Shown piece by piece: positions 21,463 to 31,354 of a DNA stretch of 42,392 nucleotides. The notes beneath the pieces are model-generated. The model did not search any database. It saw only the letters and a list, made by a program, of their open reading frames with translations, and was not told the DNA's origin. The stretch comes from a virus. The position numbers were made by a program, and so were the translations under genes. Location: IMG/VR virus record IMGVR_UViG_3300046048_000288, positions 1 to 42,392 of that record; one strand, 5' to 3'. How positions within the stretch are numbered: position 1 is the stretch's first letter; each line of letters begins with the position of its first letter.

Positions 21463-24363
21463 TCACTCTTCTTGATTATCCGGAGTTGCTACATCCATCT
21501 GTACTCCAGTAAGCCAGCGAAGGACGTAATTCAAAGCTTGCTTCTGTTCTGGAATATTCTCTGCTTTATCAAACCCTACTAGCAGGGACTTATACAGTTC
21601 TGGATCATCAATAGCTGCAACTAGTACCTCTCTCACATGATCCCTAGTGATTGCAGCCAACGCCTTTCTAGCTCTCTGACTACCTGCCTGAGCCATAACA
21701 AGTTGCGAACCAGAACCCTTCGCGACAAATGAGCCAGCATGAGAACCAGCCCATCGAGCTATGACTTCCAAGATAGAACTAGCCTGAGTCTTTAATATAT
21801 CAGGCGGAAGTGTACCACCCCTAGCCTTCGTTCTAATGAACACTTCAGCTATATTTCTGACTCGATCTATCTGTTCCCTTTCCATCCCGGTTGCACGTAA
21901 CGCCGGAAGGTAAGTCTTAATCATGTTATTCAGCTTACCGGGACTATAAATAATCTCTCCAGCATCATTGAACGATGCAGCTGAGACATTGAGGATCTCT
22001 TCCAATAGTGTACTCTGTAGTCCTCGACGAGCATCTATATCATCCCCCAAACGTTGAGTATGTCTCCTAGCTACCGCCTCCGGATTCCTAGCAGTTAGAA
22101 TATCGTTGGCTACCCCTTTCAAGTCTCCGTGAAAGTACAAACTTGCTGTGCTTTTATTACTATTATACGCCAACCTACTGAAGTTTGTAACACGAAGATC
22201 GTATCTAGAGCTAGCTTGAGCCAATGAGGTAACGTTTTCCAACTCAGATCGAAGGTGTGGGAATATCTTAAAGTATCCTTTTTCTTCCCACTGGGATATA
22301 ATCCTCTCAGCTTTTCGAGGATCAATAGCGTCAGTTCCACCACTCTCTACTGTTGCAACTCCTAGTATGTATTGCTTCTTAAGCCAATCCTCCATAACAG
22401 GAGCACTTTCAGGAGAGGCTTCTAGAAACTGTTTCATCGCGACAGTGCTAGTATCTCCTCGCATCAGACGAGTTAGGAACAGTTCAGGATCTACAGCTAA
22501 ACCACCATCGGCTTCATAGCCAAGTAGCTGACCAACTCTACCTCTGGTGAATTTATTATTAAGCTGTAGGGAGAAGTCAAGAGCTGCTTTAACTTCATCT
22601 CCACCACCACCAGCGACTGTCATATCAGCGAGAAGAGCATCAGCAACCTGAGCCATAATTCGAACACTGTTTCTATTTGGTGACTTACCACCTAACTCAT
22701 CTCGAATACTCTTTCTAATCCTTCCGTATAGAGTAACCATCCAACCAAGAGATTGTTCTTCCAATCCTTGTGGGCTGTCAACACCTTGACCAAGAACAAT
22801 GTTCTCACCGCCCATCATACGAACATCGGCAGTTTGCCTTCGTAGAGTTAGGTCAGCCGTGCCATCTTTTACCATCTCTGCCAAAGCAGGATCTATTCCA
22901 TCTGCTAACTCTTGATCAGCTTTCGGAAGTAGATGTTCTCTAAGGAACTTCGGTATATCTGCCGGATCAGCTGAACTTTCCCTCTCGGCTAGTATTCGCT
23001 GAAAAGTTGAAGTTGCTTCTTCTGTAGTTCCGAAGTTAGATCTTGGAATTTGTTTCCAAATAGCTACTTCATCAGCTCTAGCGCCTGCCTCAGCTATAGC
23101 TAGATTCTGGTAAGCAGTAGTTGTAATTTCACTAGGGCTAGCATCTGGATTCAAGTTTGCCAGAGCCTTAAAAGCTCTTTCAGCTGCAACTCGAGATCTG
23201 GCTTGTAACCTTCTATACGAAGATCCAACTAATGCTCGAAATCGATTCTGTGTTGCTCTTGCATCAGCTCCTTCAATAGTTCTACCTTCTTGAACTGCTC
23301 TAGCTCTCGCAGCATCAACTCTCTCTTGTGTGCGAGTAGCTAACTTAGCATTATCCTCTACTAACTTGTTCTCGATAGCTATCAACCTAGGATCACCAGT
23401 TTGTTGTGCTGGTGTCAGCTCTGGCACATCACCAATCCTATTAGCCGCAGCTTGAGGATCTGGAACTTGACTTCGAAGAAGATCGCTAGCTTGCCTTCTA
23501 TATCGAGACATAGCTGAAGCTGAGGGCTCAACGATCATCATATCAGCAATTCTTCTTACATCCTCTCGAAGGTAAGATAATCCACGACCTACCGCAGTCC
23601 CAGCACCTATCATATGTGTCGCTGTAGGTGTTAAACCACCAGCAAACTCAGCTAGAGCTAAAATAGTTGGATCGTCAGTAAACTGACTAGCATATTCACC
23701 ACCTACACCAGCGCCATAGCTAGCCATTACTTCTCCAGAAGCTGCTGCACCAACATTAGCTCCTTGAGAGGCAAGAAACTGTTGCCAGACAGTTCTAGCA
23801 CCAACAGCAACGTTTCTTAACTGTCCTGCAGCTTGCATTCCCTTAGCCGCGAGACCAAGGAAAGGGATAACTGAACTTCCTAGAATATAGCTACCTCTAG
23901 CGATATACCCTGTTGGTTGCTGCTCACCGCCTGTACCTATCCCAGCTTTGTCCGCGAGATTCTGAACTGGATCATATTCAGTGCCGAACAACATATTACT
24001 TATATCATTCGGAATACTGAGCAAGTCAATCATACCTTGATTGAATGGAGCAGCTATATTATTAACAGCTAACTCTTTTCCAGCTTCAAAGATTCCTTTC
24101 GGAACAGTCTTGAAAAAGTAATCAAAAGGTTCCTCCGCCTTTGGCTTATCCGGAAAAGCCGAAAGACCTGCACTGAGACGATCTCCTATTCGGACAGGTA
24201 AACCTAACCTTTCTAGCTCATCATCTTTGGCTTTCTTATCTTCTTCAGATTGAAAGTCATTAAGAGAGACTCCGCTGTTTCCGCCACCAGGAGGAGCAGG
24301 AGGATTATTGTACGTATCTGGGTTATCCAGCATACGCTGCATATCTTCTAAACTAACGCCCAT
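21463..24363 (-). CDS. Large ejection/internal virion protein
   Basis: 966 residues, Ala/Arg/Gln-rich and mostly helical after a flexible Pro/Gly-rich N-terminus (about 15-60). There is an apolar region around 150-260 (alternating Gly/Ala) that could insert in membrane. No transglycosylase or protease motif is evident. It is the third of three consecutive genes downstream of the tail hub, the position of the P22 gp7/gp20/gp16 or T7 gp14-16 ejection proteins. These leave the capsid with the DNA and form a conduit through the envelope. Last gene of the late block. Confidence 0.65.
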   Translation of the reverse strand: MGVSLEDMQRMLDNPDTYNNPPAPPGGGNSGVSLNDFQSEEDKKAKDDELERLGLPVRIGDRLSAGLSAFPDKPKAEEPFDYFFKTVPKGIFEAGKELAVNNIAAPFNQGMIDLLSIPNDISNMLFGTEYDPVQNLADKAGIGTGGEQQPTGYIARGSYILGSSVIPFLGLAAKGMQAAGQLRNVAVGARTVWQQFLASQGANVGAAASGEVMASYGAGVGGEYASQFTDDPTILALAEFAGGLTPTATHMIGAGTAVGRGLSYLREDVRRIADMMIVEPSASAMSRYRRQASDLLRSQVPDPQAAANRIGDVPELTPAQQTGDPRLIAIENKLVEDNAKLATRTQERVDAARARAVQEGRTIEGADARATQNRFRALVGSSYRRLQARSRVAAERAFKALANLNPDASPSEITTTAYQNLAIAEAGARADEVAIWKQIPRSNFGTTEEATSTFQRILAERESSADPADIPKFLREHLLPKADQELADGIDPALAEMVKDGTADLTLRRQTADVRMMGGENIVLGQGVDSPQGLEEQSLGWMVTLYGRIRKSIRDELGGKSPNRNSVRIMAQVADALLADMTVAGGGGDEVKAALDFSLQLNNKFTRGRVGQLLGYEADGGLAVDPELFLTRLMRGDTSTVAMKQFLEASPESAPVMEDWLKKQYILGVATVESGGTDAIDPRKAERIISQWEEKGYFKIFPHLRSELENVTSLAQASSRYDLRVTNFSRLAYNSNKSTASLYFHGDLKGVANDILTARNPEAVARRHTQRLGDDIDARRGLQSTLLEEILNVSAASFNDAGEIIYSPGKLNNMIKTYLPALRATGMEREQIDRVRNIAEVFIRTKARGGTLPPDILKTQASSILEVIARWAGSHAGSFVAKGSGSQLVMAQAGSQRARKALAAITRDHVREVLVAAIDDPELYKSLLVGFDKAENIPEQKQALNYVLRWLTGVQMDVATPDNQEE

Positions 24364-25726
24364 TAGCTGCCCTCTCTCGTGCTCTACGAATTAGCTCCGT
24401 AGCTTGTTGTTGTTGCTCAGGTGTGAACTGATCACTACCTTCGAAGTCCCGCCAAGTGAAGTTTGCATCAGCCCTATCACCGTTCGGCAACAAGAACTCT
24501 CCAGGCTGTAACGGTACTCCCATAGTAGCAAGATAGTTTCTGATAGATCTCGCATTTGCTTGTTGTGATCTTCGAGTTTGATCACTCAAAGATGTATCAT
24601 TAGCATCAGCTTCCATCTGCTTAGCTCTGAGGGCTAGATCCCTATAGAGACCCAACATTCTACCGTGCATATTAACAGGGCTATCTAGAATTTGTGGATC
24701 TAGATTAGTTTCCTTGCGAAGTCTTTCTTGCTCACCAACAGGGAAACGTTCGTTAACAGCTAATGCACTAATCAACCCTTGATTCGACGCCATGAGTTGC
24801 TGTCTAGCTGCGATAACTTCTGGATTAACATCTATTCCAGCAATACCACCAACTTGAATACCCAAGCTAGTTGCAGCACTCTCAGGACCAGTTGCAAGTT
24901 CAGCTAGATCCCATAGAGTATTCCCTGGTGTCGGAGTAGGAGTTGTCCTGGTAGGTCCACTGTTTGGTTTTGGCTCAGCTACTGTTCCACGTAGAGCATC
25001 TACTATCTCAACCTTACCAGTTACTGGATTAGGCGCTACGTCTAGATTGCTATAAGCTATCTGAGTGGCCCTCTTTACAGCTTCGGTCGGATCTACTCCC
25101 TCACTGATCAAGATAGCAGCATTCCTAGATATCTCTAGTTGCTTAGCGTCTGTATTAGATTGAGCAGATGCATCAACTTGTGCTTGTTCTCTCTGTCTCT
25201 GCTGCATTTTATCGAACAGCTCAATTTCAGGACCTTGAGCTATTTGAAATGTTCGATCGTCAAACATTCCCTGCCAGTTGGCTAGATCAGCTTCTGCTCC
25301 CTCTTTAGTCAGGGCTGTATCGAGTTGCTCTATCCGACCATTAGCATCTATCGACACAATGGTAAAAGGTCGTGGACGAGTCCTACCTTGTTCAGCTAAC
25401 TGAGCATCGGATAGTGGACGATCTTTTGGCTGCGAGATAGCCTCCATTCTACCATCGCTAGTCAATGTCTCAACCAGGGTAGTTTCAGGAAAACGTTCCT
25501 TTGCTTTATTCGACAGATCCTCTCCGAAGTTACTCCGGACACGATAGCTAGCAGCTTCGATAGCACTTAGAGCTGTCTGGTAATCAGGGGCTTGAGCTAT
25601 TGCACCTTCAACTGTACGACGCTCTTCATCTATCTTTTTATTCGTGAAATGGGCAACAAGACCCTCTCCAAGACTATCACCTGCCTGTTGCCACGGTCTA
25701 GCTGGAGCTGGAATAATAGTAGCCAT
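24353..25726 (-). CDS. Ejection/internal virion protein
   Basis: 457 residues, helical, Gln/Ala/Arg-rich with long stretches lacking aromatic residues. A Thr/Pro linker (about 252-266) separates two helical parts. It overlaps the 966-residue gene by 11 bases and lies next to the 275-residue gene. Composition and position are those of podovirus DNA-ejection proteins. No catalytic motif is seen. Confidence 0.6.
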   Translation of the reverse strand: MATIIPAPARPWQQAGDSLGEGLVAHFTNKKIDEERRTVEGAIAQAPDYQTALSAIEAASYRVRSNFGEDLSNKAKERFPETTLVETLTSDGRMEAISQPKDRPLSDAQLAEQGRTRPRPFTIVSIDANGRIEQLDTALTKEGAEADLANWQGMFDDRTFQIAQGPEIELFDKMQQRQREQAQVDASAQSNTDAKQLEISRNAAILISEGVDPTEAVKRATQIAYSNLDVAPNPVTGKVEIVDALRGTVAEPKPNSGPTRTTPTPTPGNTLWDLAELATGPESAATSLGIQVGGIAGIDVNPEVIAARQQLMASNQGLISALAVNERFPVGEQERLRKETNLDPQILDSPVNMHGRMLGLYRDLALRAKQMEADANDTSLSDQTRRSQQANARSIRNYLATMGVPLQPGEFLLPNGDRADANFTWRDFEGSDQFTPEQQQQATELIRRARERAANGR

Positions 25727-25735
25727 CTATACCTC

Positions 25736-26563
25736 CTACGGTATCATTTTACCAGCTAATGCCTTGCCACCAGCATTAGCAGCACCAGCAAGAAACTCTT
25801 GCAACAATCCAGTTGATCCTGGATCGACGAAGTTCTCTTTCCCTCGAATACCTAGAGCATTCAAGATAGCATTCGTTCTGGCAGAGTTCTGATCCTGCTT
25901 CCTCAAGAAGTCAGCATAGTCTTTATCTAGTCCTTGCTGACCAACTTGTCTCTCCAAGCCAAAGGCATTGAGTTCTTTCAAGATGTTATCAGTTCGAGAG
26001 TTCTGAATGTTCTGACCAAGACCGAGAGCATTAAGCAACCTGTCAGCTGCTGTTTCAGCTCCCTGAAACTTGAGATTAGCTCGTTGTCTAGTCAAATCTG
26101 TTATCAAGTTCTTAGCTGCGGTATCATCCGCTTTCGCTCTGTCACCAGAGAAGAAGTCAGCACCGCCAAAGGTTCGACCAATGGTAGGCTTAACATCTTG
26201 CTCAAAGCTTTGGAGTGCTGGATCCTGAACATTCGTTTTAAAGAAATTCTCGAAATCCCCTCCTGTGCTAGCACCCCGATTCTGCACCAACTCCAGAAGC
26301 GCTTTATCCATCTCTGGATTCAGCTGTCCAGTAGCTCGCGCAACACTCTGTTGCTCCAAGGCATCCAGGGACATTTGCTCATTCCCAGACAAGCCATAGT
26401 TCAACTGGCCGTTATAATCAGGAGCTTGATAATTTGCGCCACCTTGTGAGCCAAACTGCCCTAGGATTGTCTTTAACAGCTTATCCTGTTCCGGAGTTAA
26501 TGTAGAGGCAGACTCGATAGATCTATCCTTACCTAGAATCATTTCTTTCAGATTGAAACCCAT
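25736..26563 (-). CDS. Ejection/internal virion protein
   Basis: This 275-residue product has an N-terminal LTPEQDKLLKTILGQFG helix, then Gln/Asn/Ala/Gly-rich helical segments with two related NALGLGQNI / NALGIRGKE blocks. The C-terminal 30 residues are small and apolar (LAGAANAGGKALAGKM). It follows the hub gene by one base. Position and composition suggest an ejection protein comparable to P22 gp7. Confidence 0.55.
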   Translation of the reverse strand: MGFNLKEMILGKDRSIESASTLTPEQDKLLKTILGQFGSQGGANYQAPDYNGQLNYGLSGNEQMSLDALEQQSVARATGQLNPEMDKALLELVQNRGASTGGDFENFFKTNVQDPALQSFEQDVKPTIGRTFGGADFFSGDRAKADDTAAKNLITDLTRQRANLKFQGAETAADRLLNALGLGQNIQNSRTDNILKELNAFGLERQVGQQGLDKDYADFLRKQDQNSARTNAILNALGIRGKENFVDPGSTGLLQEFLAGAANAGGKALAGKMIP

Positions 26564-26564
26564 T

Positions 26565-29081
26565 TTACGCTCCTATCGCTATTCTCTGATATGTATCTGC
26601 AGCTGGGGCAGCTAAAGTAGACCAAGTTTCCGGCAACCCAGTTGGACTTGTTAAGATAACTCCACTATCACAAACCGCTACAAATCTACTAGCTTCGTCA
26701 AACCAAGCAATATCGTTTGGTCTGGCACCATCGTTGTAAGACAATGTCCAAGTTAAACCTCGATCCGCACTATAGTAAATCCCATGATCTTCGGCTGCAT
26801 ATACTATTACCCCATTTGTAGGGCAATAAGCCAAACGACAGAACTCATCAGATCCACTACTATTCACCGGAAGTGTATTCGCTTGTTCAGTCCAAGTTTT
26901 TCCATCGTTACTAGTGTGAACATATCCTGTACTGGCATCAAGTTCTACCATTATAAACAGATCTATTTCTTCGATTCGAAGAATAGTTAATGGTCGTTGA
27001 TCTACTGTATGAGTAGCAATAGTCCACGTATCACCATCTTCTGACCAGAATATTCTTCCGGTCATGATACCAACTACTACTATGATATTACGAAGTGCTG
27101 ACTCCGCATAAGCATGTGTTCTATTTGCAGACGTCCACCCAGCATTTAACGTCCACGGACCCTCACCTGTTGTGCTCTCCAATAAGTTGTTAGAGCTATC
27201 ATCTCTACCGATAAACCATCTTTCAGCAATGTCAGAGTAGACACAAAACTCCAACTCAGTTCCTTGTGGAATATCTTCACCCTGAGTCCAAGTCTCTCCA
27301 CTATCATCACTATACCATGTATCATCAGTTGTAGCATTGGCAGTAACAGCTACCCATCTGTCCTGTTCTGCACTATACCCAATCGCTCCTAGTGAACCGA
27401 GAACACCTATAGCATGGTCAATTTCAGAGAAGTTAACTCCATCTGTCGATTTCATTATACGACCGAGAGATGTTTGAGTATTGACAGCGAGCAAGACGTT
27501 AAGCGATTCTGTAGTTGGATAACCAATAAGCGTCGGAGCCTCAACAATCTCGTCCTCAGGACAAACTCTTAAACTCATAGAGTAAAGAGCAAAGGACAGA
27601 CTAGCACTTTGAAAACGGAACCTGATGCTTTCATACACGATCTGCTTGTGAATCCTGTAGACTGTCGCTTCATCAGCCGCTATGAAATAAGCCAATGTAG
27701 TCCAGGTTGCACCTTCATCTATCGAATACTGAACAGTGACACCGCCACCAGAGCATCGGAGATCGATCCAATCTAATCTACCATGGAAAGGATACTCACT
27801 AAAATCCTTCGTTTCTACAATCTTATTAGTGACAGTTCCATTATCCCCTGTTTCATCAACAGCGAGACTATATGTCCTAGTATCACTTGCGAAGATCAGC
27901 AACAAGTTACCAACATCGGTAACGAAGTCATTCCAAGCTTGAGTCTGTGCTGCCCAAGTGCCAACTAGATCATCCCACCCGATAGATACCGTGGTAGCAA
28001 TCTTGCTATATCCACGAACAGAGTGGGTGAAGATACGAGTTGTCCAGCTATCCTTAGATAGATCTCCAACAACTGCATAGGTTGGATACGTTCCATCAGT
28101 TGGAACATAGACAGCAGTTAACTCTTCTAGATCTTCTAGATAAAGAAATTGTCTCTTATGCTTCTGGGATGGTTCTTCCGTAGATAGCGGACCGAAGATC
28201 TGATCTCGAATCTTCTCGCCTATCTGTTCAACACCAAAGCCACCATTGTACTTATACAGATTATCTGTACCCCAGATGACGTGTTCATTCTTATCTATCT
28301 GTACCACAGATCCGATGGAATAAACCCCCTGGTCAGGGACCATTTGATCTACATCATAAGTCTTCGTTGGATTGTTGGATAAAGCAATTCGGTGTATCCC
28401 TCTCTCCCGATATACAATGAGATAAGGACCCATCTGCACGCCCACAATGATCGGAGACGTGCTTTCAAACAAATCGTTGACATATGCAACTCCAGCTACC
28501 CATTCAGTAATATCTGCCTGGTCACTACCACGTACCCTTTGTGGATAAGCTGAGCTGTTCTCATTCAGATTGAACAACCATAGACAGCTATTGTACACAG
28601 CAACAGATTTACAGATCGTGTTAGCTACTGGACCGGTCAAGTCACTGACAGTATTCGTCTGCCCGTCTATGACTTTAACAGTGTCAACTCCGTTAGTAAA
28701 GACTACTTGATCACCCCACGGGATGCCGACAACGGAGAAGTAGTCCTCTACACTCCCGGTTAGGGAACTATAGATAGATTGCCAATCAGTACCATCGTCA
28801 TAGTAGACATTACTAGTTGTGAACAGGAAGGTAGTTCGTATTCCAGTTATACCCTCAAACTTGTACACAGCCATCGGTGTACCAGTGAGAGCAGTTGTGT
28901 GATACGCAGCATAGTCTACTGGAGGTTTCAACGTGTTGTTGAAGAACCTAAGGTTTTCTGCGCGAGTCAACTCATGGTTTTGAATGTTATCTGGATCATC
29001 GTCCAGACGAACAGAAGTGAATGGCGCGATTTTAATATCATGCCAGTCATCAGGTTGAATGGTATCTTTGACTAGTGCCAT
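26565..29081 (-). CDS. Tail hub protein (P22 gp10-like) fused to an Asp-box propeller
   Basis: 838 residues. Residues 1 to about 520 resemble tail-hub/DNA-stabilisation proteins: an N-terminal arm, then repeated propeller-type strands (IPWGDQVVFTNG, GPYLIVYRERGIHRI, VIWGTDNLYKYNGG). Residues about 540-820 carry at least four Asp-box repeats of the sialidase/BNR type (SDDSGETWT, SEDGDTWT, SNDGKTWT, SADRGLTWT). Asp boxes mark propeller turns and are common in glycan-binding or glycan-cleaving proteins. The fusion would put a receptor-binding propeller on the tail tip. No catalytic Arg triad could be assigned. Confidence 0.7.
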   Translation of the reverse strand: MALVKDTIQPDDWHDIKIAPFTSVRLDDDPDNIQNHELTRAENLRFFNNTLKPPVDYAAYHTTALTGTPMAVYKFEGITGIRTTFLFTTSNVYYDDGTDWQSIYSSLTGSVEDYFSVVGIPWGDQVVFTNGVDTVKVIDGQTNTVSDLTGPVANTICKSVAVYNSCLWLFNLNENSSAYPQRVRGSDQADITEWVAGVAYVNDLFESTSPIIVGVQMGPYLIVYRERGIHRIALSNNPTKTYDVDQMVPDQGVYSIGSVVQIDKNEHVIWGTDNLYKYNGGFGVEQIGEKIRDQIFGPLSTEEPSQKHKRQFLYLEDLEELTAVYVPTDGTYPTYAVVGDLSKDSWTTRIFTHSVRGYSKIATTVSIGWDDLVGTWAAQTQAWNDFVTDVGNLLLIFASDTRTYSLAVDETGDNGTVTNKIVETKDFSEYPFHGRLDWIDLRCSGGGVTVQYSIDEGATWTTLAYFIAADEATVYRIHKQIVYESIRFRFQSASLSFALYSMSLRVCPEDEIVEAPTLIGYPTTESLNVLLAVNTQTSLGRIMKSTDGVNFSEIDHAIGVLGSLGAIGYSAEQDRWVAVTANATTDDTWYSDDSGETWTQGEDIPQGTELEFCVYSDIAERWFIGRDDSSNNLLESTTGEGPWTLNAGWTSANRTHAYAESALRNIIVVVGIMTGRIFWSEDGDTWTIATHTVDQRPLTILRIEEIDLFIMVELDASTGYVHTSNDGKTWTEQANTLPVNSSGSDEFCRLAYCPTNGVIVYAAEDHGIYYSADRGLTWTLSYNDGARPNDIAWFDEASRFVAVCDSGVILTSPTGLPETWSTLAAPAADTYQRIAIGA

Positions 29082-29680
29082 TATGAAACATCCAATGCAA
29101 AGAAGAAGAAGTTACGATCAGCTGTCACACCAGAACCACGACCTATCACTATGTCGAAATAGTTCGCATTCAAGTTCTGATACTCACAAGCCATGTACTC
29201 GCTAGTGTGTTGATTGATAGCGAAGAAGCGTAGATCATACACACTTGATAAGCCCAGATTATGTGTGATTCTATATACACCTGTGCCTGTCTTTGACACT
29301 GACCAACCAGACGGTAGAGTTGCTCCTGTTCCAGTAGATGGAACATAACCAGTGTACATCGAACCCGGACCGATATAATCCGTAATCTCACTTATCGTGT
29401 GTGTATGAGTGTCTGGTGTAAAGACAGACGGTTTACCAGTTATATCTGCATAGGCATGAGTGTGAGTGTCTGGAGTAAAAACACTTGGCTTTCCAGTGAT
29501 ATCTGCCCAATCGACATTAACCCCGGCAGAGGGCATACCATCAGCTGGAACTAAACCAGGAAAGTCTCCACTTCCATCCCAGATCTGAACAAAATTCAAA
29601 GCTCGTCGAATCTGCTCCTCGAGCTGTTGGAGACTATCTAATTGTTCCCTATTCCAGGCTCTTGGGTTATGGATAGACAT
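29081..29680 (-). CDS. Tail fibre/appendage protein with HTH metal-type repeats
   Basis: 199 residues. A helical N-terminus (about 1-35) is followed by two copies of DITGKPSVFTPDTHTH (about 60-100), then a beta-rich C-terminal domain. HxH repeats next to DITGKP units occur in trimeric phage fibres, where the histidines coordinate metal along the axis. It is coupled to the hub gene, with the stop and start touching. Probably an adsorption appendage. Confidence 0.7.
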   Translation of the reverse strand: MSIHNPRAWNREQLDSLQQLEEQIRRALNFVQIWDGSGDFPGLVPADGMPSAGVNVDWADITGKPSVFTPDTHTHAYADITGKPSVFTPDTHTHTISEITDYIGPGSMYTGYVPSTGTGATLPSGWSVSKTGTGVYRITHNLGLSSVYDLRFFAINQHTSEYMACEYQNLNANYFDIVIGRGSGVTADRNFFFFALDVS

Positions 29681-30129
29681 TACATTGTCGCAGTTAGATC
29701 AATGGTAAAGTTTATAACCTCAGTATCTGATGTATCTCTAACCTGTATGGTTACATTAGCAGTATCGGAACCTGAACCAGATGCGGCATTGCGAGAGACG
29801 AATACATATTTATCACTGGATAAAGCTTCCCAAGTTCCGCTGCCAGTCATGTTATCTGTTGGTGTGCCACTGTTAACTGTGAGCGCAATCTCATAGTCGC
29901 CTGGGGTAGTTGTTAGTTCAGCTGGAAGAACCCAATCATAATATGTAACTGTTGTATTACCATATGCGTCAGTTACGGTAACTTCGAGCACACCATCACT
30001 TCGAAATGTTATCGAAGCAACAGAATAACCGAAGGGATCACTTACGTTACCGTATCCAGTTATATCATCCGCATAGTCTGTATAAACAGCTGCTGGAATT
30101 CCTCCAGCTAGCAAAAGTGCATTAAACAC
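29680..30129 (-). CDS. Beta-rich tail/appendage protein
   Basis: 149 residues, Thr/Val/Asp/Tyr-rich, with alternating strands suggestive of Ig-like or fibre beta-sandwich domains (VTVTDAYGNTTVTYYDW, ANVTIQVRDTSDTEV). It overlaps the preceding gene and abuts the following one. Calcium-type D-x-N/D-x-T patches suggest an Ig-like exposed domain. No specific family. Confidence 0.6.
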   Translation of the reverse strand: MFNALLLAGGIPAAVYTDYADDITGYGNVSDPFGYSVASITFRSDGVLEVTVTDAYGNTTVTYYDWVLPAELTTTPGDYEIALTVNSGTPTDNMTGSGTWEALSSDKYVFVSRNAASGSGSDTANVTIQVRDTSDTEVINFTIDLTATM

Positions 30130-30946
30130 TGGTTGTGATTCCCAAGGTTAGGCTAACAATACGCCAGATACTATTCAAATACTGCATCACCATCAGATCT
30201 TCTGCAGCGGCAGTAGTAGATAGCGTTGTACTAACTGATGCACCCTTCTTAAAGCTGGCATTGAGAGTAAGGGTTCGACTACCAGTACCGTCCTGGATGA
30301 AACGGATAGATAATACCTGACCTTCCTTCGGATTGCTCGGCGGATCTAGTGTCCGATTCCCGCCTAGGGTTACATAGAAGTTATCACTCAATGCGGCATC
30401 TACTGCCAAGGTAGCAGCGTCAGTTACTTGAACAGGTGTTACTGCCTGTCCAGCTGTCCAATCATTATTCTGTTTAGTGACATTAGCTACACCTGCACTG
30501 GTCAGCTGAAGGACATTACCATCCTCATCCTCCCAGAACAGTTCAATCTTCGAGTTAGCATCTTTACCATACAGCCAACCTTTGTTTGCTGCATTAGCTG
30601 GATCGCTAGCCTCAACAGGGAATAGGATAGGAGTAGCTGCATGACCACCGTTAGTTAGCTGTGTAACCGTACCTGCGCTGTCGATGAAGAATAGCTCAGT
30701 TACGCCAGCTCCATCGTCCTTTGTATAGACGATACCATAGTTAGCTATGTTTGTAGGATCGCCAGCTGCCTCTTTCAATGTCACCTGGAGATGGCGACCG
30801 TCCGCGGTTGTGCTAACTTCCATCTCGTGGTCGACAGCCATACGTTCTTTGACGTCAACCTTGAAGGCTCTAATTCTCGAAGCTCCAGAGGAAGCAGCTT
30901 CGCTATCGGTAGGAACTGTTTCGTCCCAAGCTCGAGTATGTGTCAC
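30122..30946 (-). CDS. Tail fibre/appendage protein
   Basis: The GTG start (30946-30944) has AAGGATAG upstream within the motif site 5 leader. 274 residues: a short helical start, two related units of the type ANYGxxYTKDDGxGVTELFFIDSxG and ANKGWLYGKDxxSKIELFWEDEDG (about 67-150), and a beta-rich end. Such units, with ELFFxDxxGxxxQLT, are frequent in phage fibres and base-plate appendages. First gene of the tail appendage group behind the lysis genes. Confidence 0.65.
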   Translation of the reverse strand: MTHTRAWDETVPTDSEAASSGASRIRAFKVDVKERMAVDHEMEVSTTADGRHLQVTLKEAAGDPTNIANYGIVYTKDDGAGVTELFFIDSAGTVTQLTNGGHAATPILFPVEASDPANAANKGWLYGKDANSKIELFWEDEDGNVLQLTSAGVANVTKQNNDWTAGQAVTPVQVTDAATLAVDAALSDNFYVTLGGNRTLDPPSNPKEGQVLSIRFIQDGTGSRTLTLNASFKKGASVSTTLSTTAAAEDLMVMQYLNSIWRIVSLTLGITTSV

Positions 30947-30960
30947 GTTAATCTATCCTT

Positions 30961-30973
30961 TTCAAAATTTGAA
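30961..30973 (-). promoter_or_regulatory. Palindromic motif site 5
   Basis: TTCAAAATTTGAA (plus-strand view) in the 30-base gap between the spanin-like and fibre genes. On the minus strand it reads GTTCAAATTTTGAAAA followed by GGATAGATTAAC and the GTG start. The same layout, with GGATAGATGAA and ATG, is found at site 6. The motif therefore abuts the ribosome site in these two copies. Confidence 0.65.
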
Positions 30974-30976
30974 CAT

Positions 30977-31354
30977 TTATCTACGCAACTTTTGCAGTAG
31001 ATTACAATCAGGAGCAGGGTATCGGTCATTGGTAACTTCCTGATACTCTGTCTGAAGGGTGCGAATATAGTTCAGTAATTGAATGTCGCCTGGATTATCA
31101 CAAAGAGCAGCATATGCCGCTTCCAGTCGTCCCTCTAATTGGACAACTCGTACTTTCTTAACCTCGCTAGCTTTAGCGAAGCCACTCTCTCCAGGCCACC
31201 AGCCACCAGACCAAGCTACGTGGAGGGTCATGACCGATATACTAACAAATAGTCCTAATGCCACGAGTATTCTCCATTTAACTATAGCTTCTCTGTCATC
31301 ATTGTTCAGAGGTGGTATCAAAGCACTTCCCAGATCTTTAAGAAGATCAATCAT
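30977..31354 (-). CDS. Spanin-like or holin-like small membrane protein
   Basis: The ATG at 31354-31352 overlaps the endolysin stop (ATGA), giving 125 residues. One membrane span (about residues 28-48, ILVALGLFVSISVMTLHVAW) is followed by a coiled-coil-prone periplasmic part (LEGRLEAAYAAL, LLNYIRTLQTEY). That is the layout of an inner-membrane spanin (Rz-like), with holin as an alternative. No outer-membrane lipoprotein partner was found. Confidence 0.55.
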   Translation of the reverse strand: MIDLLKDLGSALIPPLNNDDREAIVKWRILVALGLFVSISVMTLHVAWSGGWWPGESGFAKASEVKKVRVVQLEGRLEAAYAALCDNPGDIQLLNYIRTLQTEYQEVTNDRYPAPDCNLLQKLRR

